Positions 6,761 through 15,361 of a stretch of 64,000 nt of DNA are shown here, piece by piece. The translations under genes and the position numbers were made by a program. This DNA comes from CALZJC01 sp963781065 (GTDB lineage: Bacteria; Acidobacteriota; Thermoanaerobaculia; Multivoradales; JAHEKO01): contig CAWAET010000021.1 of assembly GCA_963781065.1 (NCBI GenBank), forward strand, positions 1 through 64,000, read 5' to 3'. The notes under the pieces were generated by a model. That model had not been told where the DNA came from. It did not search any database and saw only the letters and a list, made by a program, of their open reading frames with translations. How positions within the stretch are numbered: the stretch's first letter is position 1; each line of letters starts with the position of its first letter.

Positions 6761-9664
6761 ATGAGAGCGAACCTACTGTCCCGATCCATTGCCCTGGTGG
6801 CCGTTGTCCTGGTCGCCAGCGCCATGCCCGTGCTGGGCGCCGACGCCCTGGCCATCTGCCAGCCCGGCGTGCCGTACGCCTATCCTTCGGGCGGCGCCAA
6901 CATTCTGTGGAACCCCGACCAGGGTGCCCTCGGACCGCTGACCAACGTCCAGGCCATCGCCGCGGTCGACGCTTCGTTCGACCGGTGGGAGAACCTGCCC
7001 CAGTCTTCAGCCTCCTATTTCCAGGGAGCAACGCTTGCGGTCGACATCGACGTGAGCAACTTCGTGCCGATCTACAACCCGACGGCGCCCAACGGCGAGA
7101 GCGAGATCGTCTTCGACGCCGACGGCTCGATCTTCGCCTTCCTCTTCGGCGCCGGCTCGGGCATTCTGGGCTTCGCCGGACCCGATTTCGGTGACCCGAC
7201 GACCTGCGAGCTGCTCGAGGGCAGCGCCTTCCTCAACGGCCCGACCTTCACCGATGCCATCGTCGCCGAGGACATCATGGTCCACGAGTTCGGCCACTAC
7301 ACCAACCTCGGCCACGTCGAGCTCAACGGCCAGTTGATCGCCTTCTCCGAGGGCGGCGACGACCAGCGGCGCGAGCCCCGATAGCACGACCTTCGGTGCT
7401 GCCGAGCAGCTTTCTCGGCACCGAGGTGATCGAGACGATGTACCCGTTCTACTTCGGCTCGACTCCGTCGGGTGGCGGTGGCACCCGGACCCCGCACGCC
7501 GACGACATCGCGTCGATCGCGACCATCTATCCCGACCCGACGTTCGCCGGCTCCACCGGCAGCATCTCGGGCACCATCTTCGTCGCCGACGGCTCGACCC
7601 GGCTGAGCGGCGTCAACGTCATCGCGCGGCGGCTCAACGCCGCGGGCACCGGCGGCGACGGCGACCTGTCGTTCACCGACGCGGTCTCCACCTTCTCCGG
7701 CGCCTACACCGACGGCACCGGCCAGGCCGACCCCAACGTCGGCATCTTCACCCTCACCAACCTGACCCCGGGCGCCAGCTACGCGGTCTTCGTGGACACG
7801 GTGACGGCACAGGCGGGACGCTTCAGCAACCCGATCGCGCAGCCGCTGCCGGGCCCCGAGGACTACTGGACGGCGCCGAGGCGAGCACCAACCCGCCCGA
7901 CGATCCGCGGTCTTCACCGGCGTCGCCGTCGCCGCGGGCAGCCCGACCACTGGCGTCGACGTCCTCTTCAACAGCCCGGCGCCGGGTGAGCCGCTGCAGG
8001 TCGGTGACGACGGTTTCGTCCAGCTGGCCCTGCCCTTCAGCTTCTGCCTCAAGGGCCAGGACTTCGAAGCGGTCTTCGTCAACGCCAACGGCAACCTGAC
8101 CTTCGGCAACGGCGACACGAGCTTCACCGAGTCCGATGCCGCGTTCGTCGGCGGCCCGCCGCGCATCGCCGCGCTGTGGGACGACCTGAGCCCCTTCAAC
8201 CTCATCACCGGGGCGCAGCAGGGTCTGGTCACCTACGCGGAGACCGCGGACACCTTCACCGTGATCTTCGAGGATGTGCCGGAGTTCCTGAACACCGGCG
8301 CCAACAGCTTCGAGATCCAGCTGGTGGATAACTCGAATAAGTGCGACGCCGACAGCGACTCGGACAGCGACAGCGACTCGGACAGCGACAGCGACTCGGA
8401 CAGCGACAGCGACGCCGACAGCGATGCCGTCCGCATCACCTACGGCGACATCACGGCTACCGACGGCCTGGCCGGCATCAGCGGCGGCGCCGCGGTGACC
8501 TCCGGGTTCGAGACCGAGACCGACCTTTCCGCATTCGGCGGCGAGATCGACACCAAGAACCAGGCGGCGGTGTGGGAGAACTTCGACTTCTCCAACCCGA
8601 CCGCTTTCGACCTGGGCAACAGCAGCCAGGTCTTCGAGAAGGTCGGCAAGGGCTTCAAGGACAAGTTCGAAAAGAACAACTCCCTGAAGAAGGCCAAGAA
8701 GATCGGCCTGCCCTTCGACACCGTCGACACCAAGCGTCGGTACACGGAGATCTCTCCGGCCGGCGGCGACATCGACTTCTTCCGCTTCCGCCTGGGCGCG
8801 GACCAGACGTTCATCGCCGAGGTGGTCACCGGTCAGATCGACAGCCTGATCGGGCTGTTCCTCTGTGAGGAGGACGAGGCTGACAGCGACTCCGACTCCG
8901 ACTCCGACTCGGACTCCGACCGCCGCAAGGTGGGCAAGTGCCGCGAGGATGCGGTGCTGGTGGACTTCAACGACGACAACAACGGTGTGCTGTCGCGCAT
9001 CCAGTACGTCACGCCGGTCGGCGGCACCTATGCGCTGGCCGTCACCACCTGGCCGGATTTCGCCTTCGACGGTACCGGCGGCAACACCGACCCGGTCTTC
9101 GGACAGGGCCGCTACGTGCTGGACGTCTTCGCCATCGACGGCGTCCTGCTGGCCCTTGGCGACGACACCTCCACCGAGGTCGACCTGGACTTCAGCTTCC
9201 CCTTCCAGGGCTCGAGCTACTCGAGCGTCTTCGTCAACTCGAACGGCAACCTGACCTTCGGGTCGGGGGACACCGACTTCTCCGAGTCGGTCGCCGAGTT
9301 GCTCTCCGACCAGCCGCGGATCGCCGGGCTGTGGGACGACTTGAGTCCCAACAACGGAGGCCTGGTGGTCTACCAGGGCGACGCCTCGTCGGCGACGGTG
9401 TCCTTCATCGGGGTGCCTGAGTTCCCCGCCACCGGCTCCAACAGCTTCGCCTTCACCCTCAATGCCGACGGCAGCTATACCATCGACTATGCCGCCGTGT
9501 CGGCGACCGACGGGATCGCCGGCACCACCGAGGGCGGCGGGGCGGCCGATCCGGGTGAGACCGACCTCTCCGCCGGCGGGCCGTACGCCAAGGCCGGCAC
9601 AACCTACGAGCAGTTCCTCGGCGATAACGACCTCGCCGGTACCTCGCTCGACTTCAACCAGTAG
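6761..9664 (+). CDS. Secreted metzincin-like metalloprotease, frameshifted
   Basis: Reconstructed across frame changes near 7361, 7400, 7867 and 7910, this is a protein of roughly 960 residues. It has a signal peptide, then a catalytic domain with HEFGHYTNLGH (7283-7315), which fits the metzincin zinc site HExxHxxGxxH except that Asn replaces the usual Gly. Downstream are a beta-sandwich segment, a nidogen-like domain (about 8000-8560), a pre-peptidase-C-like domain (about 8740-9150) and a second nidogen-like domain (about 9160-9650). The two nidogen-like domains resemble each other (VFVNxNGNLTFG, PRIAxLWDDLSP). Acidic Ser-Asp tracts interrupt two of the domains. The start at 6761 is six bases after GAGGAGA; GTG at 6746 and ATG at 6758 are alternatives. 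Open fragments are 6761-7384, 7396-7989 and about 7910-9664. Confidence 0.7.
8345..8428 (+). repeat. Ser-Asp coding repeat, first tract
   Basis: An 18-base unit (Asp-Ser-Asp-Ser-Asp-Ser) repeats about three times plus partial units, encoding a run of alternating Ser and Asp. It sits in a hairpin loop of the first nidogen-like domain: the paralogous domain at 9420-9530 continues straight across this point with a short turn. A cysteine precedes the tract. Confidence 0.85.
8881..8920 (+). repeat. Ser-Asp coding repeat, second tract
   Basis: About 40 bases of alternating Ser and Asp codons interrupt the pre-peptidase-C-like domain. The tract is bracketed by cysteines (LC before, GKC after), which could close the insertion as a disulfide-pinned loop (inference). 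Confidence 0.8.
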
Positions 9665-9693
9665 CGCGGCGCTTCAGCGTCCCGTGCTTTTTC

Positions 9694-9725
9694 GGCGGTG
9701 GGCTTCGGCCCACCGCCTTTTTTTT
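9694..9725 (+). terminator. Rho-independent terminator
   Basis: A perfect 10-bp stem, GGCGGTGGGC / GCCCACCGCC (9694-9703 and 9708-9717), with a stable TTCG loop is followed by eight T residues (9718-9725). It lies 30 bases after the stop of the metalloprotease gene and ends that transcription unit. Confidence 0.93.
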
Positions 9726-9796
9726 GTGCACCAGGCATGGCGCGTAGCGCCATGCGCCGGCGCCGGAGAACCGGTGAGCGGGGCGTGGTTGCGGGC

Positions 9797-10243
9797 TCAG
9801 GAGCCGGAGATCCGGAGATGCGCCACGTAGTCGCCGCGGTCGGGAGTGACGCCGTCCCTGGGGTACGGGTCGACTCCCAGCAGGCTGATGTCGTGGTCGA
9901 AGGCCCGCGCCGGCTGGATCTCGTGGCCGACCTGGTGGATCAGCTCCACCTCGACCGGTCTCTCCTCGCCGCGCGCTACCTCGAGCGTCACCACGACCTG
10001 GCCCTCCCAGATGCAGGTGACGCCGATCGGGCAGCGCGAATCCTGGATCTCGAGCCAGCGCAGCTTGAGGCCCTGGGCGTCGACCGTCTCGTCGAAGCGC
10101 AGCTCGATCTCGACGGGGGCCTGGCTCGCGGAGTCGGCGCGCGGGCTCGCGCCGCCGGGCGCCGTGCCGGGGGCGAGAGGCGTGCCGCTGCCGCAGCCCG
10201 CGATCCCCAGAGCGAAGATGGTGGCGAGAGTCGACGCGCGCAT
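9797..10243 (-). CDS. Small lipoprotein of unknown function
   Basis: The 148-residue product has a short signal peptide ending in a lipobox-like LGIAGC (residues 12-17) and a beta-rich domain with DSRCPIGVTCIWEGQ, a motif I recognise from a widespread uncharacterised family of small periplasmic proteins. The two cysteines of that motif may form a disulfide. It lies about 100 bases downstream of egtD on the same strand, so it may be the last gene of that operon, and it converges on the terminated protease unit. Function is unknown. Confidence 0.7.
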   Translation of the reverse strand: MRASTLATIFALGIAGCGSGTPLAPGTAPGGASPRADSASQAPVEIELRFDETVDAQGLKLRWLEIQDSRCPIGVTCIWEGQVVVTLEVARGEERPVEVELIHQVGHEIQPARAFDHDISLLGVDPYPRDGVTPDRGDYVAHLRISGS

Positions 10244-10345
10244 GGATTCAGATTAGCACCCGGCCCGGTCGCGCGGCGGTGGGCGTTGGTGCCCAGCACC
10301 GCTCGGAACGCGGCGCGACGCAGCACCGGCGTTGGTGTCTGGAAG

Positions 10346-11359
10346 CTACCGGGACGTCGCCACCGGATCGCGCCGCGCCAGGGCGAGCCCGAACAGGCCG
10401 TCATCGCCGGCGAACCAGCGGTCGAGGGCAAAGCCCGCGTCGGCCAGCATCCGGCTCACTTGCGGCCGCTCGTACTTGCACGAGATCTCGGTCAGGAGCT
10501 CCTCGCCGTCGGCCAGCTCGAGCGTCAGATCCAGCTCCGCCAGCCGCACCGCCTGGCGCCCGCGGGCGACCAGCCGCATCTCGATCCAGAGGTTCACCGG
10601 ATCGAAGAACGCCCGGTGGGCGAAGCGCTCGGGCCGGAAGTCGCCCCGGGTGAGCCGGTTGACCACCCGCAGGACGTTGCGGTTGAACTCGGCGGTGACG
10701 CCGGCCGCGTCGTTGTAGGCCGCCTCGATCACCGCCGTCTCCTTGACCAGGTCGACGCCGAGGAGGAAGAAGTCACCCGGCGCCATCGGCGCGGCGATGC
10801 CGCGCAGGAAGGCGACCGCCTCCTCGGGCCGCAGGTTGCCGATGGTCGAGCCGAGGAAGATCACCAGCCGGGGCTCGCCGGCCGGGATGTGGTCGAGGTC
10901 GTGGTGGAAGTCGGCCACCAGGCCGTGCACCGTCAGCCCGGGGTAGGCGCCGGCGAGCTCCTCGGCGCTGCGCCGCACCATCGCCTCGCTGACGTCGAGC
11001 GGCACATAGGTGCACAGGTTGCCGGCGCGGTCCATGGCGTCGAGCAGGATGCGGGTCTTGGTGGCGGCGCCCGAGCCCAGCTCGACCAGCTCCTCGGCGC
11101 CGGTGGCGTGAGCGATCTCGTCGGCGCGCGCCTCGAGCAGGGCGGTCTCGGCGCGGGTGGGGTAGTACTCGGGCAGCTCGGTGATGCGCTCGAACAGCTC
11201 GGAGCCGCGCCGGTCGTAGAAGTAGCGCGTCGGGATCCGCCGCGGCGTCTCGGCGAGGGCCGCGCGCAGCTCGGCGAGCTCCGCCGCGGGGTCCACCGAT
11301 TCGAGGGCGACCTCGATCGTGATCCGGTCGTCCGGCCGCTGTCCGTCGTTGGGCGTCAT
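10346..11359 (-). CDS. egtD: L-histidine N-alpha-methyltransferase EgtD
   Basis: The 337-residue protein matches EgtD, the SAM-dependent enzyme that trimethylates histidine to hercynine in ergothioneine synthesis. Family features visible are the N-terminal PTRYFYDRRGSELFERITELPEYYPTR-type substrate-side segment (residues 40-66, paraphrased beyond its first part), the SAM-binding ELGSGAATKTR (about 94-104), and LGSTIGN (about 163-169). Length agrees with the family (about 320-340). The ATG at 11359 overlaps the stop of the upstream ABC-transporter gene as ATGA, so the two are translationally coupled. No egtB or egtC is in the window; a sulfur-transfer enzyme must be elsewhere if ergothioneine is made. 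Cytoplasmic. Confidence 0.88.
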   Translation of the reverse strand: MTPNDGQRPDDRITIEVALESVDPAAELAELRAALAETPRRIPTRYFYDRRGSELFERITELPEYYPTRAETALLEARADEIAHATGAEELVELGSGAATKTRILLDAMDRAGNLCTYVPLDVSEAMVRRSAEELAGAYPGLTVHGLVADFHHDLDHIPAGEPRLVIFLGSTIGNLRPEEAVAFLRGIAAPMAPGDFFLLGVDLVKETAVIEAAYNDAAGVTAEFNRNVLRVVNRLTRGDFRPERFAHRAFFDPVNLWIEMRLVARGRQAVRLAELDLTLELADGEELLTEISCKYERPQVSRMLADAGFALDRWFAGDDGLFGLALARRDPVATSR

Positions 11360-13833
11360 GCCGCCTCCAGTCCACGCGGCCGCACGGCCCGCTCGAGCCG
11401 TCCCAGCCCGAAGTCCACCGCCAACGCCAGCAGCGCCGCCGGCAGGGCGCCCGAGAGGATCAGGGTGGTGTCGGCCAGCTGCAGGCCGGTGACGATGGGC
11501 TCGCCCAGCCCGCCGGCGCCGATGAATGCGGCCAGGGTGGCGGTGCCGACGGTGAGGATGCCCGCGGTGCGCACCCCGGCCATGATCGTCGGCGCCGCCA
11601 GCGGCAGCCGGATCGAGCGCAGGATCTGGCCCTCGGTCATGCCGAGGGCGCGCGCCGCCGCCACCGCCTCGGGGTCGGCGTCGCGGACGCCGCTGAAGGT
11701 GTTGCGCACCATCGGGTAGAGCGAGTAGATCCACAGAGCGGCCACGGCCGGCAGGGCGCCGACACCGAGCAGCGGAATCATGAAAGCCAGCAAGGCGATC
11801 GACGGGATCGTCTGGCTGGTGCCCAGCAGGCGGATGATCGGCTCGGCCAGCCGGCGGCGGCGCTCGAGGGCGAGCCCGGCGGGGACCGCCACCAGAGCTC
11901 CGAGCCCCAGGGCGAGGGCGGCCAGCGCCATGTGCTCGAGAAGCCGTCGGCCGAGCCGGCCGCGCTCGGCCCACAGATAGGGCAGCAGGGCGCGTCGGGG
12001 CGGGGCCGCCGCCGGCTCGGCCGCCGCGGCGAGCAGCCCGAGATCGGACAGCGCGCTCGCCGCCACCCGCGCTTCGCTCTCGCCGCCCTCCTGCAGCCGG
12101 CGGTTGAGGGCGCGCATGGTCGTCTCGTCGAAGGCCTGGGTCAGCAGCGCCAACGCCGCGGCCGCCTCCGGATGGCGGGCCAGCGATCCGCCGCGCACCA
12201 GCGCCGCCGCCTCGTAGGGCGGGAACAGGCCGCGGTCGTCCTCGAGCACGGTCAGGTCGTGCACCAGCAGCCGGCCGTCGGTGGTGTAGACGTCGAGCAC
12301 CTGAATGTCGCCGGCGCCGGCCGCCTGGTACTTGATCGCCTGCTGCAGCCGGCGCACCCCGGCGAAGCGCAGCCCGTAGACCGACTCGAGGCCGGGCAGG
12401 CCGTCGGGCCGCTCGGCGAATTCGTAGCCGAAGCCGGCCTCGAGCGTGTCGGCCAGCGGCGCCAGGTCGGAGATCCGCCGCAGCCCTTGGGCCGCGGCGA
12501 GCGCCCGCGGCACGGCGATCTCGTAGGCGTTCTCGAAGCCCAGCGGCACCAGCCAGTGCAGGTCCCAGCGGCGGCGGAACTCCCGCCGGACCACCTCCAG
12601 GGTGCGGCGGGCGTCGCCCTCGGGCGGCCGCCCCAGCAGGCTGACCAGGCCGGTGCCGGTGTACTCCGGGTAGGCGTCGATCGCACCCGTGCGCAGGGCC
12701 TCGAAGCAGACCTGGGTGCCGGCCAGCCCCAGCCGCCGTTCGACCACCAGCTCGGTGCGCTCCTCGATCAGCTGGGCGAAGATCTCGGCCAGCAGCCGGT
12801 TCTCGGCGAAGTTCTTCGAGCCGACGACAAACGGCTCGGCTGCCGGGAGCGGACCGGCCAGCAGGAACAAGAACACGACCGCGAAGATCACCCCGTAGCG
12901 GTCGACCTCCGTGTCGACCGGGGCGGACCGGGGCGAGACCGCCACGTCTACCGGGGCGGGCGACCCCGAAACCCCCATGTCAGCGGTGGTGCGCCGGCCC
13001 GAGACCCCGCGGTCAACCGGAGCGCGCGGCTGCCCGACGAGCCAATGCGAACCGCTTCGGCTCACCCCGCCCCCCGCCGCAGCGCCAGCAGCTCGCTCAC
13101 GTACGGATGCGCCGGCCGCCGAGAGCAGCGCCTCCGGCGGCGCGCATTGCAGCACCCGGCCGTCCTTCATCACCGCTACCCGGTCGGCGAGCTCGAACGC
13201 CTCGTCGAGGTCGTGGGTGACCAGCAGGACGGTCACCTCGATCTGGCGGCGGATGCGCTTGAACAGGCCGCGCACCCGCAGCCGGGTGAGGGCGTCGAGG
13301 GCGCCGAACGGCTCGTCGAGGAGCACCACCGGCGGCTCGGCGGCGAGCGCCCGGGCCAGGGCCACCCGCTGCCGCTGGCCGCCGGAAAGCCGGCGAGGGT
13401 GCCGCTGGCGGAGCTCCGCGGGGTCGAGGCCCACCAGCTCGAGCATCTCGTCGGCGCGCCGGCGGCGGCGCTCGGCCTGCCAGCCCAGCAGCCGCGGCAC
13501 CAGCTCGATGTTGCGGCCCACCGTCCAGTGGGGGATGAGCCCGCCGTTCTGCGGCACGTAGCCGACCCGCCGCCGCAGCGTTACCGGGTCTTGCTCGGCC
13601 ACCGGCCGGGACTCCACCTCGACGACGCCGGCGTCGGGCTCGACGGTGCGGTTGAAAGTGCGCAGCAGCGTCGTCTTGCCCGAGCCGCTCTCGCCTACCA
13701 GGGCCAGGGTCTCGCCGGCCGCCACCGCGAGGCCGGCGCCGTCGAGGGCCACCACCCCGCCCGGGTAGCGCTTTGCCACCCCGGCCGCGCGCAGCATCGG
13801 CGAGCCTGGTGCGGGGCTGGGGGTCAGTTGCAT
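11356..13833 (-). CDS. Tripartite ABC importer: ATPase, binding domain and permease fused
   Basis: A single 825-residue open frame contains three parts of an OpuC/EgtUV-type ABC importer. Residues 15-255 are the ATPase, with Walker A GESGSGKT (47-54), signature LSGGQ, and Walker B VVLLDEPFGALD. A 44-residue linker of four 11-residue units follows. Then comes a hydrophobic segment (VIFAVVFLFLLAGPLPAA) and a quaternary-amine-type binding domain (FVVGSKNFAENRLLAEI, AIDAYPEYTGTG, IKYQAAGAGDIQVLD). The C-terminal 210 residues are a permease (GTSQTIPSIALLAF, AARALGMTEGQILRSIRLPLAAPTIMAGVR). Fused binding domain plus permease is known in this family; adding the ATPase is unusual. A lost stop in the linker could make this two genes. 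Coupled to egtD, so ergothioneine, hercynine or betaine are candidate substrates (inference). Confidence 0.78.
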   Translation of the reverse strand: MQLTPSPAPGSPMLRAAGVAKRYPGGVVALDGAGLAVAAGETLALVGESGSGKTTLLRTFNRTVEPDAGVVEVESRPVAEQDPVTLRRRVGYVPQNGGLIPHWTVGRNIELVPRLLGWQAERRRRRADEMLELVGLDPAELRQRHPRRLSGGQRQRVALARALAAEPPVVLLDEPFGALDALTRLRVRGLFKRIRRQIEVTVLLVTHDLDEAFELADRVAVMKDGRVLQCAPPEALLSAAGASVRERAAGAAAGGGVSRSGSHWLVGQPRAPVDRGVSGRRTTADMGVSGSPAPVDVAVSPRSAPVDTEVDRYGVIFAVVFLFLLAGPLPAAEPFVVGSKNFAENRLLAEIFAQLIEERTELVVERRLGLAGTQVCFEALRTGAIDAYPEYTGTGLVSLLGRPPEGDARRTLEVVRREFRRRWDLHWLVPLGFENAYEIAVPRALAAAQGLRRISDLAPLADTLEAGFGYEFAERPDGLPGLESVYGLRFAGVRRLQQAIKYQAAGAGDIQVLDVYTTDGRLLVHDLTVLEDDRGLFPPYEAAALVRGGSLARHPEAAAALALLTQAFDETTMRALNRRLQEGGESEARVAASALSDLGLLAAAAEPAAAPPRRALLPYLWAERGRLGRRLLEHMALAALALGLGALVAVPAGLALERRRRLAEPIIRLLGTSQTIPSIALLAFMIPLLGVGALPAVAALWIYSLYPMVRNTFSGVRDADPEAVAAARALGMTEGQILRSIRLPLAAPTIMAGVRTAGILTVGTATLAAFIGAGGLGEPIVTGLQLADTTLILSGALPAALLALAVDFGLGRLERAVRPRGLEAA
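12905..13036 (-). repeat. Four 33-bp tandem repeats encoding the ABC-fusion linker
   Basis: Four consecutive 33-base units (12905-12937, 12938-12970, 12971-13003, 13004-13036) share the frame and pattern and encode 11-residue units ending in variants of PVDxxVS. They lie exactly between the ATPase and the signal-anchor-like segment of the fused transporter. Because 33 is a multiple of three, copy-number change would keep the fusion in frame. Confidence 0.75.
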
Positions 13834-14069
13834 CGCTCGAGCCCCACCTTTGGGGGCGTTTGCGATGCTACCTCGGCGGCGTCGGCTCGCTGCCGGGCGG
13901 CGCCGGCCTTCTCCGAGCCGCCGGTCGCGCTGCCGACCGGCCCGAGCCGCGTCGCACCCCGGGGCCTGCCGGTTGGCCGGCTGGCCGGCTACCGGTCCGC
14001 CCGCCAGCCGATACGATGGGCTGCCGAGGAGTGGGCAGACCACCCGCCCGCCCGATCAAGGAGGCCCCC

Positions 14070-15288
14070 ATGTCATCCACACTCCGACTTCACTTCGACG
14101 GCGCCTTTGGCGACCGGCTGGCGGCGCGGGTGGAGATGCCGGTCGGCAAGCCCACCGCCTGCGCTCTGTTCGCCCACTGCTTCACCTGCTCGCAAGGACC
14201 TCAAGGCGGTGGTGCGCATCAGCCGGGCGCTGGCCGAGCGCGGCATCGCGGTCTTGCGCTTCGACTTCACCGGTCTCGGCGAGAGCGACGGCGACTTCGC
14301 CGACACCAACTTCTCGTCCAACCTCGAGGACCTGGTGGCGGCGGCCGAGCTGCCTGCGCGGCGAGTGGGGCGGCGCCGCAGATCCTGATCGGCCACAGCC
14401 TGGGCGGCGCGGCGGTGCTGGCGGCGGCGCGGCGGATCCCCGAGGTCAAGGCGGTGGCGACCATCGGCGCGCCGAGCGACACCGAGCACCTGCGCGACAC
14501 CCTGGTCGGCCTGGCGCCCGAGCTCGAGACCGACGGCGAGGCCGAGCTGCGCCTCGGCGGGCCGCCGGTTCGCGTCCGGCGCCAGCTGCTCGACGACCTC
14601 GAAGAGCAGACCATGATGGCCTCGATCCACAACCTCGGGCTGCCGCTGCTGATCTTCCACTCGCCGGTCGACGAGGTGGTCGGCATCGACCACGCGCGGC
14701 GGATCTACAAGGCCGCGCGGCACCCCAAGAGCTTCGTCTCGCTCGACGGCGCCGATCACCTGCTGCTGGCGCGGGAGGAGGACTCGCGCTTCGTCGCCGA
14801 CGTGCTGGCCGCCTGGGCGGGCCGCTATGTGCCGATGACGGGGCTGCCCGAGCCGCTGCCGACGGGCGAGGTGCTGGTCCAGGGCGGCGCCGCCGGCTAC
14901 GCCAACCTCATCCAGGCGGGCCCCCACACGCTGCGCGCCGACGAGCCGGCATCGGTCGGTGGCGCCGACAGCGGCCCCAACCCCTACGACCTGCTGCTCG
15001 CCGGGCTGGGCGCCTGCAAGTCGATGACCATGCGGATGTACGCCGACCGCAAGGGCTGGCCGCTCGGCGGCGACGCGGGTCCGCCTGCGCCACTCGCGGA
15101 TCCACGCCGAGGACTGCGAAGAGTGCGAGACCACCAAGGGCCGGGTCGACCGGATCGCCGTCGAGGTAGGGGTCGACGGCGATCTCGACGACGAGCAGCG
15201 CGGGCGGCTGCTCGAGATCTCCGAGCGCTGCCCGGTGCACCGGACGCTCAAGTCCGAGATCGACATCCGCACCCGGCCCGAGGCCTGA
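14070..15288 (+). CDS. Alpha/beta hydrolase-OsmC fusion protein, frameshifted
   Basis: Reading across four apparent single-base insertions (near 14197, 14355, 14377 and 15080) restores about 405 residues. The N-terminal 250 residues are an alpha/beta hydrolase (LRFDFTGLGESDG; nucleophile elbow GHSLGG; late acid and His around SPVDEVV and DGADHLL). The C-terminal 140 residues are an OsmC/Ohr-type domain (GPNPYDLLLAGLGACKSMTMRMYADRK split here, and ISERCPVH), with its two family cysteines visible. This hydrolase-OsmC fusion is a known architecture; OsmC proteins reduce organic peroxides. The ATG at 14070 follows AAGGAGG by five bases. As written the gene is interrupted, but every break is repaired by removing one base, so it is probably intact in the organism. 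Confidence 0.78.
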
Positions 15289-15293
15289 GGGGA

Positions 15294-15349
15294 GGGGGAC
15301 ACGATACTTAATTCTTGGACGCGCCCAAGAATTACGTCTCGTGTCCCCC
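15294..15349 (+). repeat. REP-like extragenic hairpin
   Basis: A 56-base imperfect palindrome: outer arms GGGGGACACGA (15294-15304) and TCGTGTCCCCC (15339-15349), an internal mismatch of five bases, then inner arms AATTCTTGG (15310-15318) and CCAAGAATT (15325-15333) around a six-base loop. It lies between the OsmC stop and pcnB. It resembles extragenic palindromes mobilised by IS200-like REP-associated transposases, none of which is present here. Confidence 0.75.
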
Positions 15350-15361
15350 TATAATTCCGGG

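Noticed and set aside
12905..13036. The 33-bp repeats as a CRISPR array
   Set aside because: Units are adjacent with no spacers, in frame within a coding region, and translate to a repeating peptide.
11932..14388. Plus-strand 818-residue frame across the ABC fusion and the hydrolase start
   Set aside because: Only its last 60 residues coincide with the true hydrolase (after a frameshift); the rest is antisense shadow.
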